DNA of 64,000 bases from Oenanthe sinensis (Eukaryota; Streptophyta; Magnoliopsida; Apiales; Apiaceae), in assembly GCA_028671895.1 (NCBI GenBank), contig CM053803.1, positions 46,002,786 to 46,066,785 of the forward strand, in the 5' to 3' direction. This document shows, piece by piece, positions 46,141 to 57,503 of this stretch (position 1 is the first letter of the stretch; every line of letters starts with the position of its first letter). The notes beneath the pieces are model-generated. The model saw only the letters and a list, made by a program, of their open reading frames with translations, made no database searches and was not told where the DNA came from. The translations under genes and the position numbers were made by a program.

Positions 46141-46985
46141 ATAGCTTGTGATATCAACCTTTTTAGCAGTTTAATCTTTGTCAAGTTTTGTGGCCGTTGG
46201 TATTGGGGTTTTTGCTGGTGATGAATCTTTTAGACTGTATTTTCTCAGAAGATCTCTTACGTACTTTGATTGGCAAATAAAAATCTCATCTTCCTTTTGC
46301 TTCACTTGCAGTCCAATAAAGAATGACAGCTCACTCATCATGCTCATTTTATACCTACTCTGCATTAACTTAGCAAATCATTTGCACAAGTTTTCGTTAG
46401 TAGAACCAAATATAATATCATCAGCATAAACTTGAACAAATATCATATCTTTATCGTGTAATTTATAGAAGAGAGTTTTATTTATGACGCCTCTAATAAA
46501 ACTTTTTTCAATTAAAAACTCAGAGAGAGTGTCATACCATGTCCTCGGTGTTTGCTTGAGTCCATAAAGGGATTTTCAAAGCCAGGGGGCTGCTCTACGT
46601 ATACTTCATCTTCTAACTCTTCATTCAGAAATGCACTCTTCACATCTATTTGATAAACTTTGAAATTAGAGTGTGCTGCGAATGCTAGAAATATCCTGAT
46701 GGCTTCAAGTCTTACAACTGGTGTGTAGGTCTCATCATAATCAATTCCCTCTTCCTGGGAGTAATCCTTTGCCACCAGTCTGGCCTTGTTCCTTGTAATA
46801 ATGTCATCACCGTCTAATTTTTTCCTGTATACCTATTTGGTGCCAATTACATATCTGTCTCTTGGCCTGGGTACCAGTGTTTATACTTTTTGTCTCTCAA
46901 ACTGATTGAGTTCTTCTTGCATGGCAAGAACCCAATATGGATCAATTAGTGAATCTTCAATTTTCTTAGGTTCTTCTTGAGATAA
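46141..46985 (-). pseudogene. Copia reverse transcriptase (element 2)
   Basis: RVT_2-type reverse transcriptase, read from high to low coordinates. The blocks are YSQEEGIDYDETYTPVVRLE and QIDVKSAFLNEELEDEVYVE, then a small deletion after PPGFENP that removes part of the FVYxLxKALYG block. TPRTWYDTLSEFL follows, then the catalytic site as YADD (46417-46428), and LSFFIGLQVKQKEDEIFI. Stops break the frame. YADD is an accepted variant of YVDD. Confidence 0.82.
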
Positions 46986-47492
46986 AAAAATTGAAAATAG
47001 ACATTCATTCGAGGTTGCACTTCTAGTTCTAACTCTAACATCTGGATCACCTATGATCAATTCAAAAGGATGATCTCTGCTCCATATCCTTACCCTAGGC
47101 AGGTTTGATCTTGATGATTCACCTCGATATTCATTATGATGTTGTGTTCTACCAATAGATCCATCATCTCCCCCTGAGTTTCTACCAGGATGACTTGTTG
47201 ATCCACCAATAGTATTAGTAGAATCTCTAGTATTTCCATTATTTTCACCACTATTACCTGGATCATTATCATCATTATTATCATTATCATTTCCTGTTAC
47301 AGCCTCAAGTTTTTCTTTGTCATCGGAATGTGAGTCTGGATAATTATCAAATTTTAATGACTCAGAAGGATCTTCAGTTTGGATACTTGGGAGTTTAGTG
47401 TCGTCAAACGTTACGTTGACACTTTATTTCACTTGGTGCTGATCAATTATGTACATCGTATATGCTCTTCTTGAATAATCGACAAAAATAGT
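46986..47492 (-). other. Integrase C-terminal linker region of element 2
   Basis: A low-complexity acidic segment links integrase to reverse transcriptase; on this strand it is rich in Asn, Asp and Ser codons (tracts of GATAATAATG-like text at 47265-47290). No separate gene. Confidence 0.55.
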
Positions 47493-48420
47493 TTAGTGTG
47501 ATTTGGCCTCGAACTTACCACGATGTTCATCTCCATCTTTCAGCATATAACATTTGGCTCTAAATATATGAAAGTACTTGAGTGTTAGTTTCTTGCCGAC
47601 CATTAATTCATAGAGAGTCTTCATATGATCTTTATTTATTAGAATTCGATTCTGGGTGTAACATGTTGTATTTACTACTTCAACCCAAAAGTAGATAGGC
47701 AACCTTGATTCACTTAACATTGTCCTTGCAGCTTCAATCAGGGTTCGATTCTTCCTTTCTACAACTCCATTTTGTTGTGGAGTTCTTGGTGCTGAGTATT
47801 GTCTTGTTATCCCCTTGTATGAGCAAAAATCATTCAGAACTTCGTTCTTAAATTCTGTTCCATTGTCTGACCTGATTGCCCAGACAACTAGCTTTAAATC
47901 TAACTCAATTAGCTTAATATGATCAATCACCAATTGTGGAGTTTCATCCTTAGAGTGTAAGAATAAAACCCATGTATATTTTGTGAAGTCATCTACAATC
48001 ACTAAGGCATATCTTTTCCTTAACATAGACATAGTATTAATTGGACCAAATAAATCCATATGTAGCTGTTGTAGTGGTTCAATAATGTTCGTAGTGTCTG
48101 TGCCTTTGTGACTTTCTTTCTTTGACTTTCCTTTTTGATAAGTCTCGCACAATCCTTCTTGAGTAAATTTCATTGGAGGCAGTCCTCTCACCAAATCCCT
48201 CTTGACTAGAGAGTTCATTGTTTTGAAATTTAAGTGTGAGAATTTCTTGTGCCATAGCCAGCTTTCTTTTGATGAAGCCTTTGAGTAGAAACAGTTTTCT
48301 TCATCTTCAGTTCCTGAGTTGAGATCGGCTACGTACAAGTTTCCTTTTCTTACTCCATGTAAGGCTAGTTTGCCATCTTTAGAATGAGCTATTAAACACT
48401 CTTCCTTGATAAAGTTTACT
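47493..48420 (-). pseudogene. Copia pre-integrase and integrase (element 2)
   Basis: The open frame of 281 residues (48338-47493) holds the integrase catalytic triad Asp116, Asp158 (RSDNGTEF) and Glu194 (GVVERKN), with the last two 35 residues apart. The zinc finger is damaged. His30, His35 and Cys64 are present, but the last cysteine of C-X2-C is Tyr67 (LCETYQ). The frame stops soon after FEAKSH. Upstream text to 48420 continues the pre-integrase part in other frames. Confidence 0.85.
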
Positions 48421-48470
48421 TTGTATCCTTTATCACAAAAATGACTGACGCTGAGTAGATTGTGCTTAAG

Positions 48471-48683
48471 TCATTCCACTAAAGAGACATTTTTAATGAT
48501 AACATTCCCAACATTTAACTTGCCAAATCCCATAGTCATTCCTTTGATGTTATCTCCAAAGGTGACGATTGAGCTAGCTCTTTCAACCACGTTTAATAGG
48601 AGGGCTCTATCTTCGGTCATATGCCTTGAAGATCCGTTGTCCAGGATCCATACAACCCGGTTTACCTGTTTAAATCCCTGCAA
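48471..48683 (-). pseudogene. Copia protease remnant (element 2)
   Basis: Reads VVWILDNGSSRHMTEDRALL, then IVTFGDNIKG and GFGKL. The active site is Asp-Asn-Gly where the family has Asp-Ser-Gly, so the enzyme would be impaired. Confidence 0.8.
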
Positions 48684-49525
48684 TTATCAAACGAATAAAA
48701 TCGTCTTCGGAGCCCAAAATTGATTGGGCCCGACATACTTAAAGAATTGACATTTGTCAGCTTTGACAATAGATCCTTTTCGAACAACAGCAGCATCTAC
48801 CTTGAATGTACTTATATTCCTATAAACAGTCTTAACAACTTTCTGTTTAGACTTCGGAATATATGTTTCCTTCTTGACAGGTGAAGAAATCACAGTCTTG
48901 TATTTCGTAAATTTATTATTGATGTGTTGTCTAGGTGTCATGTTATCTTTATTAGCAATCATGCATTTAAAATATGTAGACATAGCATTAAAATTATATA
49001 ACATACAATTTATAACACCACAAGGTTTATGATAAACATCAATAACAGGCATGTTATTCAAAATAGTAGGTGTCTTAACAGTCTATACTCAACTTTATTA
49101 ACAGTTTTAAAGTTCTCATTAGAATGATATTTGTTGCTACTATTCCTACTATTAACAAACTTATTAGGTCCTTTCAGATTTTTCTTTAATTCTTTAGCAC
49201 CTATACCAGGATTGGGCGAATCAGAAGTTCTCTTATCTTTTACTGGTGTCTTAGGTGCACTTCTCTCTTCTTGGACAGTAACTCCTTGTATGTTCCTAAC
49301 TTGTTCCTCTCTTTACTTTTCTTCCTCGAGGTCCTCTAAATTCATTTTGTAAGCAATTAATATAAAGCTCTCAAGGATTGGTTCTGATACAGGGGTTATG
49401 AAAAGAGGTTTAAGTGTGTCCTTAACAACATGCGGAATACCCCTTTCTTCAGCACTTTTTCTGAACGGGATGCTGCTACTTGCCTTTCCTACAGATTTAT
49501 TATACTCAAAGCCTATTCCAACTTT

Positions 49526-51112
49526 TCATTTTATCTCATGTTGGTCAATTAGGTCTTTTACAATGTAGGAATAATTTTTATAAGCTAGACACTTTTTCTT
49601 TTCTTCCTCTATTTGATTTCTGAGATAGGTTTCAACCTTAACATAACAACTGACTCTATTGACTTGAAAAGCTAAGTCATCAGTCAACTTGTCATTTTTT
49701 CTTTTTAACAGTTTTAAAACATCATTCTCATCAGTTAGAACTTTATTTTTGAGAATTAGTTTCTTAACTTTATCTCTTGTATCATCTAGTTCTTTACCTA
49801 GCAATTTAAACATTTTAGGGCAAGAGGGATTTACATCTATTCCTCCTTGTTGAGTTGGGGACAATGAATCTTCAGATGAAGCCATTAGAACAAGATTTCT
49901 TGGCTCTACCTCATCATCGTTGTCTGAGTCATCCCAACTTTTGCCCTCTGCTAGATAAGACTTTCCTTGATACTTTTTCACAAGTGCATCATACTTTTCT
50001 TTCAGCTCTTCATAAGAGTCTTTCTTCTTCCCTTGCTTCGGCTTCTTGCATTCAATTGTAAAGTGACTTAGCTCATTACAGTTGAAGCAATGAAACTTGC
50101 TTTTGTCAACTAAGCCAGTCTTATAGCCACCTCTTGATACAACTGTAAAAGAACCTCCTATCTGGAACCTTCCAAAATTAGGTTTAACTTTGTAGGAGGA
50201 GTTCCTTTGGAATCTCATGTTTCCAAACCTCCTGGCAACCAAAGCTAGATATTTATCTTCCAGCTGATCCAGTTCTTCTAATGAGAAGAACTCACAATCT
50301 TCCTGGTTATCTGAAGTATGTCTAAATTCTGGAACCACATACTCCTTTGAACTATTTGAAGGTACGACAACCTTCATTTCCTTCTTCTCTAGTGCTTCCA
50401 CTATCAGTGTTTTAGAAGAACTAAGAACATTACCTCTTCCATAAGTTTCTCAGGTCTGGATATGTTCCAATTCATAGGTCTTCAATACTCCGTAGAGTAT
50501 TTCTAGGGTTACCTCTTTCATGTCCCTAGACTCCCGGATAGCTGCGATCCTATATTCCAGATGCTCGCGTAAAGTTACCAAAAACTTCCTGTTGACCTCC
50601 TAGTTCTTGTAATATTTCTCATTGAGGTTGAAATCATTTATCAATTTATTCAATCTATGAAATACCTCAGAGATACCCTCACCAAGGTTGAATCTAAACG
50701 ACTCATATTGGGAGGTCAGGATCTCTAGTCTATTCTCTTTTACTTCTTCAGTCCCCTCATTTATTATCTCAATGGTATCCCAGATTTGTTTAGTATTTTT
50801 GCAATGTACAACGTGGTTGTACATAATGTAATCTATTGATTCTACCAGTATGAGTTTGAAACTGTTATCTAGATCCATATTTTCCTTTTCATTCTCCGTA
50901 TAATCAGACGGATCTTTAGGAAACTGTCTATGTGGAATTACAACCCCATCTACCTCGTGCTCGAGAATAACTGTAATTGGGGGCTCAATATCATTGGCCA
51001 AAATCTTTGCATATTTGATATTGGCGTTCCCCAGAAATAATAGCATCTTGTACTTTGACAAATTGTAGTGATCTTTATCAAACAATGGAATTTTAATGCT
51101 GTCACTTTTTGT
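49526..51112 (-). pseudogene. gag: gag of Copia element 2
   Basis: Two open pieces remain. The N-terminal gag domain (51085-50600) contains KYKMLLFL...DPSDYTENE and the KQIWDTIE block. A C-terminal piece (50401-49526) has the zinc knuckle C105-X2-C108-X4-H113-X4-C118, followed by a Lys-rich, coiled-coil-like tail. The piece between (50402-50599) is out of frame. The expected start codon near 51108 is not ATG. The region 48690-49525 continues the gag/pol spacer with the PCGVINCMLYNFN cysteine patch, also seen in element 1. Confidence 0.8.
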
Positions 51113-51270
51113 GTACTTATCTTTAATAAGATTTAAAAATTTAGTGTTTCAAAAAAAAATTGACTTAAAATAATTTCTGATCAAAAATTATTTTGAATTA
51201 AAAATAAATTTTGAGTTCTGGATGAGTTGCGGAATATTTGGTTTGGATCTGATATTAATAATATCAATCA

Positions 51271-51284
51271 GCTCTGATGTCAAT
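51271..51284 (-). other. Primer-binding site of Copia element 2
   Basis: On the minus strand the LTR end (TCAACA) is followed by ATTGACATCAGAGC, a two-base variant of the Met-tRNA-type site TGGTATCAGAGC. Confidence 0.75.
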
Positions 51285-52513
51285 TGTTGATTCCTGATAT
51301 TGTAGAAGGGGGTGAATACAATATTAATATTTAATCGCGGAATTTCAGATTTAAAAATATTATTTTAATTAATCACAAAATATTAATTTTAATAAAATAT
51401 TGTTCAAGTAGAAGATATAATTTTAACTTGAAAAATATTACAAAATTAATATGATGAAAGTGTATATAATTGATAAAATATTTTAGAACGATTTCGACAT
51501 GAATTGTTCTTATTTAACAACTATATTTCAAGCCAGCACAGAAAATCTGTGAATATTACAATGCAGACAAATTACTGAATTTGAATATTTTCAAGAACGA
51601 AAATTATATAGCCAATGAACTCATATTTATAGAATTATTAAAAAATCTAAAAAGACTTTAAAAATTAGCCTTTAAGAATTTTTAAATAAGCTGGGCAAGA
51701 CATTTTTAATTCGGTAAGACCTTTTAAAAGGCTTGCAAGACTTTTCTTCATCAAATTTTTGGTAAGACTTTTTCTAAAGTCTTAATAGAAAATTCGGTAT
51801 GACTTTTGAATCCATTCGGTAAGACTTTTCAGTTTAATGCAGCAAGACTTATTTTACTTGTTAAATAAAATGTCTTTTTTAACTTAATTAATTCCACCAA
51901 TTTTAATTAATTAATTTATAAATTAAATCAATTCAAGATGAATTAATTTAAGTAGATAAATTAAATAATCAATTAACTTTTGATAGTAGAATTAATTAGT
52001 TTCTCAACTGAACAACCAATGTTGATTTTGACTTGAGTCTTTCCGTCTTCACTGTTTTCTGTCTGAAAATCACTTGTACTTGATGTCGAACCTTCATCTA
52101 TATAGTTGACACACAACGTATTGTCTAGTTCATTTCTGTCATACTAAAATAAATGTTCTTCACTTTTAACATTAAAATCTATGATCTTCTGTCTTGTTCT
52201 CGCTTCTAGCTTTATATCTGTAATATTCTTTTATTGGAATCTTTCTGTAGTAGTCACTTGAAATTTTCTTTATCTTCTGAATTTTTCTGAATTACTACTT
52301 CTTTATTTTTCACTAACGCTTGAACATATTAATGAACTTCTTCCAGTGTAGAGTAACAACCTCTTCAAAATACTTCTGAGAATTTGATACTTCGTGTCTA
52401 GTTGACTTTCATCGTGTTGATTCATGTTATCATATTTATTATTTACTGCTTTTTCTTATCTGAGTTGAGTTTTCATCTAATTATTACAAATAGATCTTGT
52501 CATATGCCTTTCA
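51285..52513 (-). repeat. 5' LTR of Copia element 2
   Basis: 1,229 bp with TG and CA ends. On the plus strand 51700-51850 holds several copies of TTCGGTA(A/T)GACTTTT. A TATAAATAT box lies on the minus strand at 51632-51624, just after the array in the direction of transcription. Shares its plan and parts of its sequence (CCAGCACAGAAA...CTGTGAATATTACAAT, CTTATCTGAGTTGAGTT) with the LTR at 54286-55917. Confidence 0.8.
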
Positions 52514-52518
52514 TTATC

Positions 52519-53455
52519 AAATAAACCTCTAAACTAAACTAATAGGCAAATAAAACTGTGATTTAACGATGATAAAAAATAATCCAGGAAATAGGGTTAT
52601 TCATTAGCATTGATGAATGTCAACCAGTTGTGATATACAAGTTTCTTACTCTGCTAAAAATAATCCTTCTAAAATTTATATCGTTTTCTCCCAAGATACA
52701 GTATAGTACTTACAACTATGCCTTAAACATCACTCTCATTAGCAATCAAAGAACAGTGGTAAGTTAGCAAGACCTAAAAAAATTTAGTTTCATGAATCGT
52801 ATATTAATCTCCCAATTAAATATTTGACTTATGTCTATTATATCATGAAGTAGAATTATAAATCTTCTCTCAAGTATTTATAATTCCTATGAAGACAATT
52901 AAAGGTTCATGACTCTTATAATTGTGTTAAGAACATAATGATAGATTAACAAAGTAGAGAAACCCAATACAATATTAAACTAACATTTTAGACCAATGAA
53001 TACTACCTAATCCCCACATTAATGAAAGAAAACAGACATATATTAATAATGCAAACTATGTTTACAAAGTTTAGAGTTAAGAAAATATAACTTGACAAAA
53101 ACTCTTGAACTTAGAGTGAATCATTTCAATCTTTGCTCAAGTTCTCTCCCAAAACTTTCTCTCTTTCTCACACTCAATGTAATACACGACCGTCCATTAA
53201 TAATCCTCCAAAATATAATATTCCGTATAAAATTGTTTTTAATGGTTTAAAAAAAAACAGGACTCACTTTCCAAAACAACTTAAAATTGTAATACAAAAT
53301 TGGTACACAGCTGTCCAGACTTGTTTATGGGCTTGTTTATGGGCTTCTTCGGTACAATATAGATTCTTGGACCACTTCTAAATTATATATATGTATAACA
53401 TACAGAATATGAGTATAAAATATGTAACAAATTAATATGTAGTACAATATTCATA

Positions 53456-53491
<36 letters not shown>

Positions 53492-53640
53492 TTTCCGAGA
53501 TTTTCAATTAAATAGTAGTCTTCATTGAACATGACTCTCTATATATAAATAAAATTTTATATGTATATATGTATATATGTATAATAAATACATATTAAGA
53601 AATTGTTATATTAAGAAATGAACCTATGATGTTCTCTTTG
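52519..53640. other. Repeat-like sequence, no gene
   Basis: No coding region seen. The text (for example GCAATCAAAGAACAGTGGTA near 52743 and AGACCAATGAATACTACCTA near 52991) resembles a dispersed plant repeat also suggested at 63550-64000. A (TA)n run lies at about 53459-53490. Confidence 0.4.
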
Positions 53641-53646
53641 TTTATA

Positions 53647-54245
53647 CTAGTTTAAATCTCGTGCAATGCACGGGTCACTTTTAAATATTTAAAATGTATA
53701 TTTATTATAATTTTATAATAATTTATTATATATATAATAATTTTTATTTTAAATTTTATATAATATTAAGTGTGAAAATAGTATTTTATTATTAACCATA
53801 TTAATTAACTACAATATAATTATTTTAATATATACTACTATTTATTTATAGACATATACTAATACAATAAAATATTTTTGTTATATATATTATATAAAAA
53901 ATGGAATGAAACTATTACCAACCTTCTTCTTATGAGAAATTGACTAAAATACGTGCATTTCAAAACATGCAGCCCAAAATACCTATATGCGGAGATACGA
54001 CCCTTTTTATCTACTATTTACGCATACAGAGTATGCGTATTCTATATTTATACTATACCATATTTACATGTAAATCCCATAATTCCATCAACTATAATAC
54101 ATGTTACTAGACGACTTTTAGACATCAAAAGTTGTTTATACAGTGGTTTTGTATTGATCCTCAAATAATCAAAAAGCTCGGCAAGGTGATTTTCCGGCAA
54201 CCCATCGAAGATAATCTCTGAAGAGATGTCAGAGTAGCATTTCAA
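53647..54245 (-). mobile_element. Helitron 3' end with captured gene fragment (candidate)
   Basis: Read on the minus strand the sequence ends with a hairpin, CCCGTGCATTGCACGAG, ten or so bases before CTAG, and the next host base is T. CTRR ends preceded by a small GC-rich hairpin and inserted at an A/T site are the mark of Helitrons. Coordinates of the end are 53647-53650. A UDP-glycosyltransferase piece in the same orientation lies about 400 bp inside. The 5' end (TC) was not located and may be cut by the LTR at 54286, so the span given is a minimum. Confidence 0.55.
54048..54245 (-). pseudogene. UDP-glycosyltransferase fragment (UGT85-like)
   Basis: An open frame of 65 residues reads IIFDGLPENHLAELFDYLR, then KPLYKQLLMSKSRLVTCIIV followed by DGIMGFT. 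This matches the N-terminal acceptor-side domain of family 1 plant glycosyltransferases of the UGT85 type, roughly residues 75-135 of a protein that is normally about 480 long. A small gap removes the HPRSG-like part after ENH. Nothing of the C-terminal sugar-binding PSPG box is nearby. It is an isolated fragment. Confidence 0.65.
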
Positions 54246-54285
54246 TTTAGATTATCTTTAGAAAATGACAAGTATGTTGGAGGGA

Positions 54286-55917
54286 TGTTGGGTCCCGGAA
54301 GTATCGTAGAAGGGGGGTTGAATACGATACTGACAACAATTTAAAATTCTTTTCAGAATTTGCGGAATTAAATTATTGCTTTAGCTGAGGGTTCGGGTCT
54401 TTGTAGTGTTTGGGAGGCTGACTTACTAACTTTCTATTTTTATGATATAACATTTAAGATATAGAAATTAGCAAGTAACTAAACAAGATTCAAGTTAAAT
54501 ATGTATATTAAAACTTGAAAGGGTGTTACAATATCCGGTAGAATAAACTTTAATTCCTAGAACAAATTTGACATGAATTGTTCTACTTTAGGAATTAAAA
54601 TCAAACCAGCACAGAAAGTCTGTGAATATTACAATACAGACAAATTCTGAATTTGAACTGATTTTTCTACTACTGAAAAATGAAGCAAAGGTCTCATATT
54701 TATAGAGGTTGAAAAGCTGATATGACCTTTTTCACTATGACCTTTTTTAACAAGAAATTAAGCCTTGTAAGACTTATTAAAAAGCTGGGCATGACTTTTT
54801 TCACTCGGTATGACTTTCAGAAATTCGGTATGACTTTCTGAAAATTCGGTATGACCTTTTTAAAGTCATATTCGGATTTTATTTAATTAAAAAAATCGGT
54901 ATGACTTATTTTAATTAAATAAAATCAATTCAGTATGACCTTTTCTTCAGATAGCTCGGTATGACTTTTGATTTTCTCGGTATGACATTTGTCACCTGCC
55001 TTTTTCATTTCCTTTCTCCTTGTTTGGACAAGTGGCAAGCTTTGATTGGTCACTTCAATTTCCTGCCAATTCAAATTGAAAAGGGGCCTATTTCGTCTTA
55101 TTATAGACAGGCTCCGTAGAAATGTTTTTCGACCCGCACAGCTTATAATCTTTGATTAATAAATAATAAATTTAATTCATAAATTATAAAAATAAATATC
55201 TAATATTATTTAGATATTTATAAATATAATTTACTAAATAAATAAAATATTTATTAATTAAATAAATCCTTACGCTCTAAGCTGCGGTCTTCTGATGGTC
55301 TGGAACCGAACTCCTTTTCACTTGGGAATGATAAATCAATTCCAACCGGGGTTCCACCTTTAAGAATATATGACTCTGCATTTCTTCTATGTCATTTCTT
55401 TTTCTGTCTTTTCTTCAAGTCAGTACTGTCAGGCATGTTTGGCCGTTTCTGTATCTCTTTGAGCTTCCAGCTTCTGTCTTCTGTTATTCTAAAATAATTC
55501 TAAATTAATTAATCATTTAATTAATTTAAGAAATAAATTAATTCTAAGTGAATCAATTTACTAATTAAATTAACTAATTAATTTAATTAATTAACAGAGA
55601 ATTAATTAAAGGCTTGACTATTGTTGATGTAGATAAGACTCTTCTGTTCTTCAACAATAACCTTTTTAACCACTTGAACTTTTTGATGACGAATCTTCAC
55701 TGACATTGTTGACACCCTGTGCACTGGTCTGGTTCACGGATGACTAACTACAATGTTGATTCTCATTTCTGCTGTAGTGGTCTTTGTGTCTTGTCTTGTC
55801 CTGTCATGGCTTCTTTTGTTCTTCCTCTATATTTAATATTTATTATTTACTTCGCTTTCTTATCTGAGTTGAGTTGTCATATACTTATTACAAATAGGAC
55901 TAGTAATATGAATTTCA
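54286..55917 (-). repeat. 3' LTR of Copia element 3
   Basis: 1,632 bp, TGTTGG at 54286 and TTTCA at 55917 on the plus strand. A polypurine tract and internal sequence lie to the right, so it is the 3' LTR of a minus-strand element. Between 54790 and 54990 there are six copies of CGGTATGAC plus variants. A TATAAATAT box on the minus strand follows at 54704-54696. It is longer than the related LTR at 51285, mostly through extra sequence near 55070-55330. Confidence 0.8.
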
Positions 55918-55932
55918 ATCTCCCCCTATTTG
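55918..55932 (-). other. Polypurine tract of Copia element 3
   Basis: On the minus strand AAATAGGGGGAGAT abuts the LTR start TGAAATTC. Further G-rich copies lie upstream (see 56340-56880). Confidence 0.75.
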
Positions 55933-56339
55933 TTGTTAAACATTTAACACACAAATTCCTAGAGGATAACTCAACTAACAACTAAGAAAATAAAACGACA
56001 TTTAAGAACTGTAAATAATAAATTGTTTTCGGAATCATATAATACATTTCCAGATTTCAATTATGAAAGATAAATATAAGATAGATGTTCCTCTAGACTA
56101 AACATATTTAACAAAGTTCTATCTTGACTTACCTATCATTACCAGCTTCAGAAGTATCAACTTCACCTACTTATAGAGTTTAACTTTTTTAATCAGGTGT
56201 CATTGGTAGATCTTCAATGGCTGGTTTCTCTGGATCAGATTCTGCATTTCCAGATTTCTTGAGAGAACTTAGAAATGAAAGATGTTTGTTCCTATAACAC
56301 TGAACATATTATACAAGTAGTATTATCTTCATTTCTCAG

Positions 56340-56880
56340 ACTCATCACTACTCCCCCTTAGGATGGCAGGGATGAAGTCTTGTTCTCTTCTTACCATCTC
56401 TCCTCTGTTTCTCCAACTTCTGTCTAAACTTCTCTCCCAAGGTGAATTCGTTCTCCCCTTACGTGAATTATCCAACTAATTTAATAGAGGTAACAATAGA
56501 CATGGCATACATACAACATTAAACCATCGCAGATATAAAAAATGCAAACTATGACATGTTATGCATTTTAGAAAATCCAGTTAATCCTATATACAAGAAT
56601 TTTCTAAAATCAAATGGATCCAATCCAAGCATGTTGTTATATACCCCTTTTTCTTGTTCAACAATGGAGTAATCCTCTTCTAGTAAAAGTCTTTGTTAAA
56701 CAATTCTCCCCTTTGGATCTTGTTCAACACTTCTCCCTTTTTGGATCTACTTCTCCCTTTTTGGATCTTGTTCAACAGTTTGAACTGTTCAACACTTCTC
56801 CCCCTTAGTTGAGTAATCCTCTTCAGAATCCTTAATAACAGAAGAAATTTCATCCCCCTTAGTTGAGTAACATTATAAAT
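56340..56880 (-). repeat. Cluster of extra polypurine-like tracts
   Basis: On the minus strand purine runs such as AAGGGGGAG, AAGGGGAGAA and TAAGGGGGATG occur at least five times (about 56350, 56455, 56705, 56800, 56855). Several sit within a local repeat of TTCTCCC(T/C)TTTGGATC and CCCTTAGTTGAGTAA. Redundant polypurine tracts before the 3' LTR are typical of Sireviruses. Confidence 0.6.
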
Positions 56881-57503
56881 CTGTAACAGATAATTGGGAA
56901 TGGGATTTGGTAATTGTGTTAGTGTGTGATTTTACTTTGTGTTTCTCACAAGTGTTTCGCTCATATATTCTTTAAGTGTTTCACTCATAGAATATATATT
57001 TTCACTCTTTCTCACTTGTGTTTCACTCTGTTCTCACAACACTATTTCTCTCTCAGTACGAATGACACAGTCTTCTGTACCTGCAAGAAAGATCACCATA
57101 GCCCCTTCAAGAGAGGTCACTGGTGGTGCAATGGGGTTTCGTAAATCCCTGTCCTCAATTGAATCCAATAAAATATTTGAATTTGAAAACTGAATTGCTT
57201 CAGGAATAGATTCAATGAGTTGCTGATCATCTAAGATGATCTGTTCCGTTAGGAATCCGGATATGTTCCATCTAGGGAGGGAGACAAGGATCTATAATGT
57301 AGCAAATGATCCAAGTTTCCTCCTGACGCCTGTGAAGGCATGTTGATTCAGTCAGAATCATCAATCATCCTTCCTTCCTTGATATGGAAGTTTAGAATAA
57401 TTGCTTCCGTCAATTCATCCTTAGTGTGTGACAATCCTTATAGTGCATTTGAATATATACATTTATGGTCTGCAGTGTTTGAATGTGTCCAGATGAAGTT
57501 GAC

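Larger units (their letters stand above)
45955..52518 (-). mobile_element. Copia element 2, Sirevirus-like, 3' part missing
   Basis: Minus-strand element with its 5' LTR at 51285-52513 and primer site at 51271-51284. Gag, protease, integrase and reverse transcriptase remains follow, and RNase H ends abruptly at about 45955. The rest of RNase H, any extra ORF and the 3' LTR are gone, replaced by a fold-back arm copy. TTATC at 52514-52518 would be its target duplication, but the partner is lost. Many stops and frameshifts show it is dead. Confidence 0.85.

Noticed and set aside
56614..57193. Plus-strand ORFs in the element 3 spacer
   Set aside because: They are rich in Phe/Leu/Ser from pyrimidine tracts (the complement of polypurine repeats); no domain.
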